The notes beneath the pieces are model-generated. The model searched no databases, was not told where the DNA came from, and worked only from the letters and a program-made list of their open reading frames with translations. Below are positions 1-5,569 of a stretch of DNA of 7,215 nt, piece after piece. The translations under genes were made by a program, and so were the position numbers. Position 1 is the first letter of the stretch. Every line of letters starts with the position of its first letter. This DNA is from Oscillospiraceae bacterium (lineage in GTDB: Bacteria; Bacillota; Clostridia; Oscillospirales; Ruminococcaceae), in NCBI GenBank assembly GCA_900768705.1, contig CAAGEB010000005.1, positions 1 to 7,215 of the forward strand, read 5' to 3'.

Positions 1-3
1 CTT

Positions 4-20
4 CGCAACATCGTGTTACG
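4..20. repeat. Short hairpin with TCG loop
   Basis: CGCAACA (4-10) pairs with TGTTACG (14-20) at six of seven positions around the loop TCG. It sits where copy 2 of the dispersed repeat has an unrelated sequence. A near-identical hairpin occurs at 6905-6919, so this is probably one member of a small family of mobile or recombining hairpins. Confidence 0.5.
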
Positions 21-120
21 CCTCCTCGCAAGGCATACAGCCTTGCTTCGTCGGCTTTCCTTGCAGCCGACGCACCCTGCCGATTTTCTCTGTTCAAACC
101 GGTTTTTAGAGATGCCCTTA
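21..120. repeat. Dispersed repeat, copy 1 (left part outside window)
   Basis: These 100 bases align without any gap to 5371-5470 at 84 identical positions (my count by eye), both in the same orientation. The copy holds a short hairpin (GCAAGGC 28-34 pairing with GCCTTGC 40-46) and a second one (CGTCGGC 49-55 with GCCGACG 66-72). It ends in AACCGGTTTTTAGAGATGCCC, the counterpart of the right terminal inverted repeat of copy 2. Its left arm would lie upstream of base 1. The bases before 21 are unlike those before 5371, so the variable block differs between copies. A non-coding, MITE-like or structured-RNA repeat is the best reading; no reading frame is supported. Confidence 0.8.
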
Positions 121-244
121 TTATAATTATAGCACAAATTTTTAGAATTGCAATAGCTTATCAGCTTGTTGAAAGAAATGTTGGGCGGAATGTTATTTCA
201 CCAAAGCGGTTTTCGGAAAAATTTTTTTGTGCGAGAAAAACATA

Positions 245-273
245 TTGCAATTTTCCGAAAATCAAAGTATAAT
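245..273 (+). promoter_or_regulatory. Sigma-A promoter of the HD-domain/GH5 unit
   Basis: TTGCAA (245-250) and TATAAT (268-273) are separated by exactly 17 bp, which predicts transcription from about 280 and a leader of only some 20 nt. The ribosome binding site AAGGAG (286-291) follows, 10 nt before the ATG at 302. The stretch 121-244 between the repeat and this promoter is AT-rich and holds no gene that I can support. Confidence 0.8.
249..263 (+). promoter_or_regulatory. CodY-box-like dyad in the promoter spacer
   Basis: AATTTTCCGAAAATC matches the published CodY consensus AATTTTCWGAAAATT at 13 of 15 positions and lies between the -35 and -10 elements, where a bound repressor would block RNA polymerase. 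A weaker match of 11 of 15 is at 208-222. What is seen is the dyad and its position. That CodY binds it is inference, since AT-rich intergenic DNA gives chance matches and I cannot see whether this organism has CodY. Confidence 0.4.
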
Positions 274-301
274 ATAGAAAATAGCAAGGAGACGGATAAA
301 A

Positions 302-793
302 ATGCTTAATGAAAATCTCATTTCCGAGATGATTGACTTTGACGCAGGCGACCCGAAACGCATTCAGCATTTTCTGAAGGTGTATGAATTTGCACATCTT
401 ATCGGTGTTTCGGAAAACCTTGATCCGAAAACTATGAAAATTCTCGAAGCCGCCGCAATTCTTCACGACATAGGAATTCACCCCGCCGAGGAAAAATACG
501 GCAGCTGCGGCGGCAAGCTTCAGGAACGGGAGGGTCCGGAATATGCAGAAATAATTCTTGAAAAATACCCGGAATTTTCCGACGAGGAAAGGGAAAGAAT
601 CTGCTATCTGATAGGTCATCATCATACATACAGTGAAGTTGACGGCTTGGATTATCGTATTCTTCTGGAAGCCGATTTTCTGGTAAACGCCTTTGAGGAC
701 AACCTCAATTCGGAAAGCATTCGCACCTTCCGGGACAAGGTATTCGTTACAAAAACCGGAACGGAGCTGCTGAATAAAATATTCGGAATTTAG
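302..793 (+). CDS. HD-domain phosphohydrolase
   Basis: This is a 163-residue cytoplasmic protein of the HD superfamily, metal-dependent phosphohydrolases or phosphodiesterases acting on nucleotides and related phosphate esters. The metal-binding signature is visible in order: H23 in RIQHFLKVYEFAH, the doublet H55-D56 in ILHDIGIH, the histidine cluster H106-H108 in IGHHHTY, and D125 in LEADFLVN. There is no second domain, signal peptide or membrane segment, so it is a stand-alone HD protein of the short HDIG type; the natural substrate cannot be read from the sequence. The start is fixed by AAGGAG ten bases upstream and by the promoter at 245-273. The GH5 gene follows 35 bases after the stop on the same strand with no terminator between, so both are probably cotranscribed. 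Family assignment is secure; function in detail is unknown. Confidence 0.9.
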   Translation: MLNENLISEMIDFDAGDPKRIQHFLKVYEFAHLIGVSENLDPKTMKILEAAAILHDIGIHPAEEKYGSCGGKLQEREGPEYAEIILEKYPEFSDEERERICYLIGHHHTYSEVDGLDYRILLEADFLVNAFEDNLNSESIRTFRDKVFVTKTGTELLNKIFGI

Positions 794-828
794 CGTAATT
801 AATTCAATCGGGAAAGGACGGTACAATT

Positions 829-1779
829 ATGAAAGAATTCAAGGGATTTTTAAAGGGTATTAATCTGGGAGGCTGGCTTTCGCAGTGCAGCTACGAAAAA
901 CAGTATATGGACAGTTTTATCACCGAGGAGGATTTTCGCCGTATTTCGGAAATGGGAGCGGATCATGTCCGCCTGCCCTTTGACTACAACCTTCTCGAAA
1001 ACAGCGACGGCAGCTTCTCGGAGGAGGGATTCCGCTACATAGATTTTGCACTGGATATGTGCCGAAAATACGGTCTGAATATCGTTCTGGATCTGCATAA
1101 AACCGCAGGTTATTCCTTTGACAAGGGCGAGAAAGAATCGGGCTTTTTCAGCGATAGAGCTTTGCAGGAGCGTTTTCTGACTCTCTGGGAGAAAATCGCC
1201 GCCAGATACGGAAAATTGCAGGATTTTACCGCCTTTGAGCTTCTGAATGAGATTACGGATAAGGCCTGTATTGATGTCTGGAACAAGCTGGTTTATGAAT
1301 GTATCGGACGCATCAGAAAATACGCCCCCGAAACTCCCGTTCTTGTGGGAAGCTATCATTACAACAGCGTGGACGCCGTTAAGGATTTGTACAAGCCCTA
1401 TGACGACAAGGTGGTCTATAATTTCCATTGCTACCTTCCGCTGGAATTCACACATCAGGGAGCATACTGGATTGACACTATTGACCGTAATGCCCGTATC
1501 AGCTATAAGGACTCAGGCTGGAACAAGGAGAAATTCATCGAAAAATTTGCAGCGGCAGCGGAATATGCCGCCGCAAACGACACTGTTCTGTATTGCGGCG
1601 AATACGGCGTTATCGATATCGTATCGCCCGAGGATATTCTTCTGTGGTACAGAGATATTCACGCTGCTTTTGAAAAATTCGGTATTTCAAGATGTACCTG
1701 GAGTTACAAGAAAATGGATTTCGGAATTACCGACGAAAGGCTTGACGGCGTAAGAGATGAGCTGATAAAGTATCTGTGA
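829..1779 (+). CDS. Glycoside hydrolase family 5 (cellulase-type), intracellular
   Basis: This 316-residue protein is a complete GH5 (clan GH-A) TIM barrel. Landmarks in order are GINLGGWL (10-17) at the start of the barrel, R48 in VRLP, H90 in LDLH, the acid/base glutamate E141 in the LLNE motif, H200 and Y202 in NFHCYLP, the nucleophile E258 in YCGEYG, and W291 in CTWSYK. Family 5 enzymes hydrolyse beta-linked glucans, mannans and glucosides with retention of configuration. There is no signal peptide, dockerin or carbohydrate-binding module, so it should act in the cytoplasm on imported oligosaccharides or glycosides rather than on polymeric cellulose; that is inference. AAAGGA at 813-818 supports the start. 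It follows the HD-domain gene by 35 bases. The exact substrate and GH5 subfamily cannot be told from motifs alone. Confidence 0.92.
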   Translation: MKEFKGFLKGINLGGWLSQCSYEKQYMDSFITEEDFRRISEMGADHVRLPFDYNLLENSDGSFSEEGFRYIDFALDMCRKYGLNIVLDLHKTAGYSFDKGEKESGFFSDRALQERFLTLWEKIAARYGKLQDFTAFELLNEITDKACIDVWNKLVYECIGRIRKYAPETPVLVGSYHYNSVDAVKDLYKPYDDKVVYNFHCYLPLEFTHQGAYWIDTIDRNARISYKDSGWNKEKFIEKFAAAAEYAAANDTVLYCGEYGVIDIVSPEDILLWYRDIHAAFEKFGISRCTWSYKKMDFGITDERLDGVRDELIKYL

Positions 1780-1783
1780 GCCG

Positions 1784-1820
1784 ATTTTCCGCAGGAGTTT
1801 TGTGCAAGATGGCGGAAAAT
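1784..1820. other. Hairpin between convergent genes, possible weak terminator
   Basis: ATTTTCCGC (1784-1792) pairs perfectly with GCGGAAAAT (1812-1820) across a 19-nt loop, immediately after the GH5 stop codon and before the convergent gene ending at 1888. No U tract follows on either strand, so it is not a canonical intrinsic terminator. A shorter stem AGGC/GCCT at 1868-1880 followed by TT is equally weak. One of them may end the GH5 transcript. Confidence 0.35.
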
Positions 1821-1887
1821 ATGCAAGCAAGCGGGCGCAAACACGATGTCGCACAACAGAGAGCAGCAGGCGCAAAGCCTTTAGCCG

Positions 1888-2109
1888 TTAATTGTGCGGT
1901 GTTGCCTCAAGTCTTTTATTTTCCCCGATTATCACGGTATCGCCTTCTCGGATATTTCGACTGTACAGCCACTCGTCCTCCTGACTTATTATCGTCTCCC
2001 GTCCGCAGGAATCGCACAGCACAACCTCCACCGTAGGAACATACCCTTCGGGTCTTTCCTCACAGCCGTAGAGTTCCTCGTAAATATGCAGTACTTTATA
2101 TATCTCCAT
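1888..2109 (-). CDS. Small CxxC protein of unknown function (73 aa)
   Basis: The protein starts MEIYKVLHIYEELYG and has three cysteines, C16, C32 and C35; the last two form CDSCG, a half zinc-knuckle. The C-terminal part, with REGDTVIIGENKRLE, looks like a small beta-rich fold. I do not recognise the family. The reading frame is open further upstream to an ATG at 2217. However, the promoter at 2206-2234 would start transcription inside that extension, and AGAGG sits nine bases before the ATG at 2109, so the shorter form is the real one. It is a single gene with its own promoter, convergent with the GH5 gene. A metal- or redox-linked role is possible but only suggested by the cysteines. Confidence 0.75.
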   Translation of the reverse strand: MEIYKVLHIYEELYGCEERPEGYVPTVEVVLCDSCGRETIISQEDEWLYSRNIREGDTVIIGENKRLEATPHN

Positions 2110-2205
2110 TTTATTGAACCTCTTTTTCCGTTTCAGATGCGCATAGTTGTAGAATAATTTGCCGATATGCGAGGCATTTTGATCTATAAAAGACGCCCTG
2201 CGTTT

Positions 2206-2234
2206 ATTGTACCACACCTGTGGTAATATTTCAA
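2206..2234 (-). promoter_or_regulatory. Sigma-A promoter of the 73-aa CxxC gene
   Basis: On the minus strand TTGAAA (2234-2229) and TACAAT (2211-2206) are exactly 17 bp apart. The -35 lies just past the stop codon of the upstream 89-residue gene at 2242. Predicted transcription begins near 2199, giving a leader of about 90 nt before the ATG at 2109. Confidence 0.75.
2210..2225. promoter_or_regulatory. Perfect dyad in promoter spacer, likely operator
   Basis: TACCACA (2210-2216) and TGTGGTA (2219-2225) form a perfect 7+7 dyad around a CC centre. The dyad almost exactly fills the interval between -35 and -10 and overlaps the first bases of the -10. No U tract follows on either strand, so it is not a terminator of the 89-residue gene. 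This geometry is typical of a repressor site. I do not recognise the regulator. Confidence 0.6.
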
Positions 2235-2241
2235 CCCGATT

Positions 2242-2511
2242 TTATGAAAATCTCTGCCTGTTCTTTTTTTCACCGGGAGGAACAATTTTCTTCGGAGCGT
2301 CGTCTTCCGGCAAAAGACCGCTGTCAAAGGACGCAGTATCTTTGTCGGTATTTCCCTTACCGGGAACCAGCTTCACTATTTCCTCGGAATGTGTTTTGTT
2401 TTCATTCGGAATAACTCTTACTCTTTCCTCGGAGTGGGTTTTTACCACATCCGTAAAGAAATTCTCATCTTCCGATGAATTTTTCACATAGGGCTTACCG
2501 GATTTCAGCAT
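2242..2511 (-). CDS. Small charged protein with internal 15-aa repeat (89 aa)
   Basis: This hydrophilic 89-residue protein has no signal peptide, membrane segment or cysteine. Two adjacent 15-residue units can be read: residues 24-38 (KTHSEERVRVIPNEN) and 39-53 (KTHSEEIVKLVPGKG), sharing KTHSEE, a valine and a proline at the same positions. The remainder is rich in Lys, Glu, Asp and Pro and is probably disordered. AAGGAG seven bases before the ATG is an excellent ribosome binding site, which is the main reason to call this a gene. I see no convincing promoter of its own: the terminator of the transporter gene upstream ends about ten bases before the ribosome binding site, so expression may come from read-through. 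No family recognised. Confidence 0.65.
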   Translation of the reverse strand: MLKSGKPYVKNSSEDENFFTDVVKTHSEERVRVIPNENKTHSEEIVKLVPGKGNTDKDTASFDSGLLPEDDAPKKIVPPGEKKNRQRFS

Positions 2512-2531
2512 AATATTTCTCCTTTCATATT

Positions 2532-2562
2532 AAAAACGGCGTCACATTAAAATGACGCCGTT
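2532..2562 (-). terminator. Intrinsic terminator of the permease-ATPase-DMT unit
   Basis: AACGGCGTCA (2535-2544) and TGACGCCGTT (2553-2562) form a perfect 10-bp stem with an 8-nt loop, eleven bases past the transporter stop codon. On the minus strand the stem runs directly into a short T tract (2536-2532). The next feature is the ribosome binding site of the 89-residue gene, so incomplete termination here could set its expression. Confidence 0.8.
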
Positions 2563-2573
2563 GTCGTTAAATT

Positions 2574-3506
2574 TCAGCTTTTGTCTGCGTTCTTTTTCCT
2601 CACCTTTTCCCATGGTATCTGCACCAGTATCACCGCCGCAAAAACCACTGCGCAGCCTATTATCTGGCGAACCGACATACTTTGATCCTCGGAAAGAAAT
2701 CCCACTGCGTATGCTATGTATCCCGCAATGGTTGCCACTACCGATTCCAGCGACAGAATAAGAGCCGCCACCGTGGGATTAAGCCCCTTCTGACCGACTA
2801 TCTGAAGCGTATAGGCAACTCCGCTGGACATTATTCCCGCATACAGTACGGAAACAGCACCGTCGGAAATCTGTTCAAAGGTGGGCTGCTCAAATATCAG
2901 CGCAAGCACTCCGCTTATGATAAAGCATACGAAAAACTGTATGCAGGACAGAATTACACCGTCCGTCTGCGGAGAAAATTTGTCGATAACCAGTATATGC
3001 ACCGCAAAAGCCACCGCACACAGCAATACCAGCAAATCCCCCGTATTTACGGAAAACTCCTCTCCGTTCATACAAAGCAGATAAAAACCTGCCGCCGCAA
3101 GGAATGTGCTGAGCCATACTATTTTCGGAGCTTTTCTTCCGATAAATATACCGAGAATAGGCGTGAAAACAATATACAGGGCGGTGATAAATCCGCCTTT
3201 TCCTACTGTGGTCATTGAAAGACCGAATTGCTGAAGCAGGCTTGCAAGGGTAAGTGCCAGTCCGCAGCATACTCCGCCGATAACAGTGGTTTTCAGCGGA
3301 ATTTTCTTTCTTTCGGGCTTAGGAACCCTCAATCTTATAAACGCAATAACGGGAAGCAGAACCACACAGCCTAAAATGCTGCGGGCAGCGGTAAAGGTAA
3401 AGCCGCCCATGTGCTCCATACCTTCGGTCTGGGAAACAAACGCCACTCCCCATATAATTGCCGTCAGCAGCAACAGCAGGCTGCTGCGAAGTTTTTTTAT
3501 GTCCAT
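2574..3506 (-). CDS. EamA/DMT-family transporter
   Basis: This 310-residue integral membrane protein has the drug/metabolite transporter fold: two EamA repeats of about five helices each, roughly residues 10-145 and 155-297. The family's typical first helix is present (LLLLTAIIWGVAFVSQ), as is the hallmark near the end of the second repeat (ILSLESVVATIAGYIAY, 250-266). The C-terminus is short and basic (KVRKKNADKS), as expected for a cytoplasmic tail. Members export amino acids or other small metabolites or take up solutes; the substrate cannot be deduced. The ATG follows the ATPase stop codon after a single base (TAAAATG), and no Shine-Dalgarno sequence precedes it, so translation is probably coupled to the ATPase gene. 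The unit ends at the terminator at 2532-2562. Confidence 0.9.
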   Translation of the reverse strand: MDIKKLRSSLLLLLTAIIWGVAFVSQTEGMEHMGGFTFTAARSILGCVVLLPVIAFIRLRVPKPERKKIPLKTTVIGGVCCGLALTLASLLQQFGLSMTTVGKGGFITALYIVFTPILGIFIGRKAPKIVWLSTFLAAAGFYLLCMNGEEFSVNTGDLLVLLCAVAFAVHILVIDKFSPQTDGVILSCIQFFVCFIISGVLALIFEQPTFEQISDGAVSVLYAGIMSSGVAYTLQIVGQKGLNPTVAALILSLESVVATIAGYIAYAVGFLSEDQSMSVRQIIGCAVVFAAVILVQIPWEKVRKKNADKS

Positions 3507-3507
3507 T

Positions 3508-4272
3508 TTATATGTTCAGAACAGAATTAAGAAAAGTTCTTGTCCTTTCGTTGGATGGGTTCGTGAACAGCTTTTCGGGCGTGTCCACTTCAAGGATTGC
3601 TCCGTTATACATAAATACAACTCTGTCCGAAACTTCCTTGGCAAATCCCATTTCGTGAGTTACCACAATCATTGTCATACCGTCGGCGGCAAGATCCTTC
3701 ATAACCTGAAGCACCTCGCCAACAAGCTCCGGGTCAAGAGCCGAGGTCGGCTCGTCAAAGAGCATCATTTTCGGCTGCATTGCCAATGCTCTTGCAATAG
3801 CGACACGCTGCTGCTGACCGCCGGAAAGCTTTCCCGGATATACATCGGCTTTTTCACGAAGACCAACTCTCTTCAAAAGCTCCAGAGCCAGCTGCTCCGT
3901 CTCCGCCTTATCCCGCTTTTTCACGGTAACGGGCGCAAGCATAACATTTTCCAGCACCGTGAGATGAGGGAAAAGATTAAATCTCTGAAAAACCATTCCC
4001 ATTTCCAGCAGCGAAGCCTGACGCTCCTGAGGTGTTATTTTGACACGGTTTACCCCGTTTACACGGTCGTCAAGCAGCTTATCCTCTACCCAGAGCTTTC
4101 CGGAGGTAATAGTTTCCAAATGGTTCAGCGAACGCAAAAAAGTAGATTTTCCTGCGCCGGAAGGACCGATAAGACATACAACCTCGCCCTGCTCCACAGT
4201 AAGCGTGCAGTCCCTGAGTACCTTCAGCTCTCCGAAATCCTTGCAGAGATTTTCGGTTCTTATCATCGACAT
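3508..4272 (-). CDS. Polar amino acid ABC transporter ATP-binding protein
   Basis: This 254-residue ABC ATPase has the length and motif set of the GlnQ/HisP type. The motifs in order are Walker A GPSGAGKST (36-44), the Q-loop glutamine Q96 in VFQRFNLFPH, the signature LSGGQQQR (149-156), Walker B MMLFDEP with catalytic E174, the D-loop SALD (177-180) and the switch histidine H206 in VVTHEMGF. FNLFPHLTVLENV and the closing TPEKLFTNP segment are characteristic of amino acid importers. It energises the permease encoded just upstream, using the lipoprotein at 5570-6451 as receptor. AAAGGAGG eight bases before the ATG supports this start; a second ATG two codons later is possible. Only 14 bases separate it from the permease gene. 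All catalytic residues are intact. Confidence 0.95.
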   Translation of the reverse strand: MSMIRTENLCKDFGELKVLRDCTLTVEQGEVVCLIGPSGAGKSTFLRSLNHLETITSGKLWVEDKLLDDRVNGVNRVKITPQERQASLLEMGMVFQRFNLFPHLTVLENVMLAPVTVKKRDKAETEQLALELLKRVGLREKADVYPGKLSGGQQQRVAIARALAMQPKMMLFDEPTSALDPELVGEVLQVMKDLAADGMTMIVVTHEMGFAKEVSDRVVFMYNGAILEVDTPEKLFTNPSNERTRTFLNSVLNI

Positions 4273-4286
4273 TTTGCTTGCCTCCT

Positions 4287-5267
4287 TTATTCACCGACGG
4301 AGAATTTTTTCTCCAGGACAGAAAATACTTTCGAGAATACAGCAGTAATAATCAGGTAGATCACCATTGATACAATATATACCGAAACTTCGCCGGTTGA
4401 GGTAAGAATTGAGTTTGTGATCTTTGACAAATCCTGAAGCGCAATGATGGAAGTAAGTGAAGCGTCCTTCAGAACCATTATGAATTCGTTGGCAATAGGC
4501 GGAATAAGACGACGGTAGGTCTGGGGAATGATTATCTTCCGCATCGTCTGACCGTAGGACAGTCCGAGAGCCTTTGCCGCTTCGTGCTGACCCTTGTCTA
4601 TGGATTCAATTGCCGCACGGATATTCTCAGCGCAGTATGCTCCGCTGTTAAGCGAGAAAGCAATGAATGCCGCCAGAAATCTGTCCGAAATGGTAAGTGC
4701 CGGGAAGAGCAGCGGCAAGCCGAACCAGAGAAAGTAAAGCTGCATCAGCAGCGGCGTTCCACGGAAGAAGAATATGTAAGCCCGACATATCATTGAAAGG
4801 GGCTTGAATTTTGACATTTTTCCCAGAGCAATGAAAACAGAGAGAATAACGCCCGCCGTTACCGAGCTTATGGTAAGGGCAATGGTAATCCACGCTCCGT
4901 TGAGAAGCGAGGGAAGCCACGATACAAAATTCACGAAGAAAGTCGTAAAACCGTTGTCGGAGGTATCAATAGTCTGACCGGCAATTCCGAGAATAGTCAC
5001 CTGCTGAACATTGGCAGCACTCACCTGTTTCTGCGCCTTGTAAGCGGACATTATTCCTATGGAATTGAAGGTGTCGGATTCCTTCTTGGCTTCCAGCTGT
5101 TGGAATTCCTGAGGAACAGCACTTTGAAGCGCTTCCTTATCCGGCACGGTCAGGATAAGCGGAATACATACGGCAATAAGCACAGCAAGCACTATTAACA
5201 GCACCTTATGCTTTTTTGCGAATTTCAGAAAGCCGTTGGGCTTTTTTTCTTTTGTCACTTCGTTCAT
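4287..5267 (-). CDS. Polar amino acid ABC transporter permease
   Basis: This is a 326-residue HisM/GlnP-type inner-membrane permease. The transport domain (about 115-320) contains the RGTPLLMQLYFLWFG motif (169-183) and the EAA loop, EAAKALG (229-235) with a proline-ended IIIPQ (245-249), which docks on the ATPase. The N-terminus is unusual: family members are mostly 215-240 residues, whereas here a lone hydrophobic segment (21-41) and about 75 polar residues precede the domain. This extra part looks like a signal anchor plus an extracytoplasmic stretch; it is too short for a fused binding domain. AAGGGA nine bases upstream of the ATG is a modest ribosome binding site. A promoter-like sequence inside the repeat element at 5309-5467 points into this gene. 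Confidence 0.93.
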   Translation of the reverse strand: MNEVTKEKKPNGFLKFAKKHKVLLIVLAVLIAVCIPLILTVPDKEALQSAVPQEFQQLEAKKESDTFNSIGIMSAYKAQKQVSAANVQQVTILGIAGQTIDTSDNGFTTFFVNFVSWLPSLLNGAWITIALTISSVTAGVILSVFIALGKMSKFKPLSMICRAYIFFFRGTPLLMQLYFLWFGLPLLFPALTISDRFLAAFIAFSLNSGAYCAENIRAAIESIDKGQHEAAKALGLSYGQTMRKIIIPQTYRRLIPPIANEFIMVLKDASLTSIIALQDLSKITNSILTSTGEVSVYIVSMVIYLIITAVFSKVFSVLEKKFSVGE

Positions 5268-5308
5268 TTGTTACCGTCCCTTAATTTTAATCATTAGCTC
5301 ACAATAAT

Positions 5309-5467
5309 GGTCACCTCTAAAAACCTCGTTAGAGTGAAAATGTGTATAGCACACCGCCTGCTTTGTCAAACCTCCTCGTAAGGCATACAGCCTTACTTCG
5401 TCGGCTTTCCTTGCATTCGGTGCACTCTACCCATTTTCACTTTTCTAACCGGTTTCTAGAGGTTCCC
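5309..5467. mobile_element. MITE-like element (dispersed repeat, copy 2)
   Basis: The 159-bp element is bounded by imperfect terminal inverted repeats, GGTCACCTCTA at the left and TAGAGGTTCCC at the right (9 of 11 complementary). Complementarity continues inward: AAAACC with GGTTTC, GTTAGA with TCTAAC, and AGTGAAAATG (5333-5342) with CATTTTCACT (5432-5441). TAAT occurs directly at both outer edges (5305-5308 and 5468-5471), as a target-site duplication would. Inside, GTAAGGC (5378-5384) pairs with GCCTTAC (5390-5396). In copy 1 one of these pairs is C-G instead of T-A, a compensatory change. No protein is encoded. It separates the binding-protein gene from its permease gene. A transposase-dependent MITE is the favoured reading; a conserved structured RNA is the alternative. 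Confidence 0.65.
5343..5369 (-). promoter_or_regulatory. Candidate promoter of the permease operon, inside the element
   Basis: On the minus strand TTGACA (5369-5364) is followed by TATACA (5348-5343), preceded by TGC as an extended -10. The spacer is 15 bp, shorter than the optimal 17, which the extended -10 could offset. Transcription would start near 5336 and reach the permease ATG at 5267. The -35 lies in a block absent from copy 1 of the repeat. I see no better promoter between the upstream terminator and the permease. Confidence 0.5.
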
Positions 5468-5472
5468 TAATC

Positions 5473-5504
5473 AAAAAACAGGCAGACTGCCGGGAGTCTG
5501 CCTG
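5473..5504 (-). terminator. Intrinsic terminator of the binding-protein gene
   Basis: CAGGCAGACT (5479-5488) and AGTCTGCCTG (5495-5504) form a perfect 10-bp stem with a 6-nt loop. It is followed on the minus strand by six T residues (5478-5473). It lies 65 bases after the lipoprotein stop codon and directly outside the MITE-like element, ending the binding-protein transcript before the permease. Confidence 0.93.
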
Positions 5505-5569
5505 AATTTTCATATAAACAACCAATCAGTCAGGCAGTATATGAGATTTGCGGATTACCTAACAAAGAA

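Noticed and set aside
99..127. Second promoter upstream of the HD gene using TATAAT at 122-127
   Set aside because: No -35-like hexamer at 16-18 bp; the nearest TTCAAA (93-98) is 23 bp away.
161..826. Minus-strand open frame of 221 codons
   Set aside because: Antisense to the HD-domain gene and its promoter; no ribosome binding site and no recognisable domain.
850..1455. Minus-strand open frame of 201 codons
   Set aside because: Antisense shadow of the GH5 gene, whose catalytic motifs fix the other strand.
2110..2217. N-terminal extension of the 73-aa protein to an ATG at 2217
   Set aside because: The predicted transcription start lies near 2199, downstream of that codon, and the good ribosome binding site precedes the ATG at 2109.
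2682..3218. Plus-strand open frame of 178 codons
   Set aside because: Antisense to the EamA transporter with basic, low-complexity composition.
3286..4359. Long plus-strand open frame (357 codons)
   Set aside because: It is antisense to the ATPase and parts of both neighbouring genes, has a Cys/His/Phe-rich unstructured composition and no ribosome binding site. The minus-strand genes have complete motifs.
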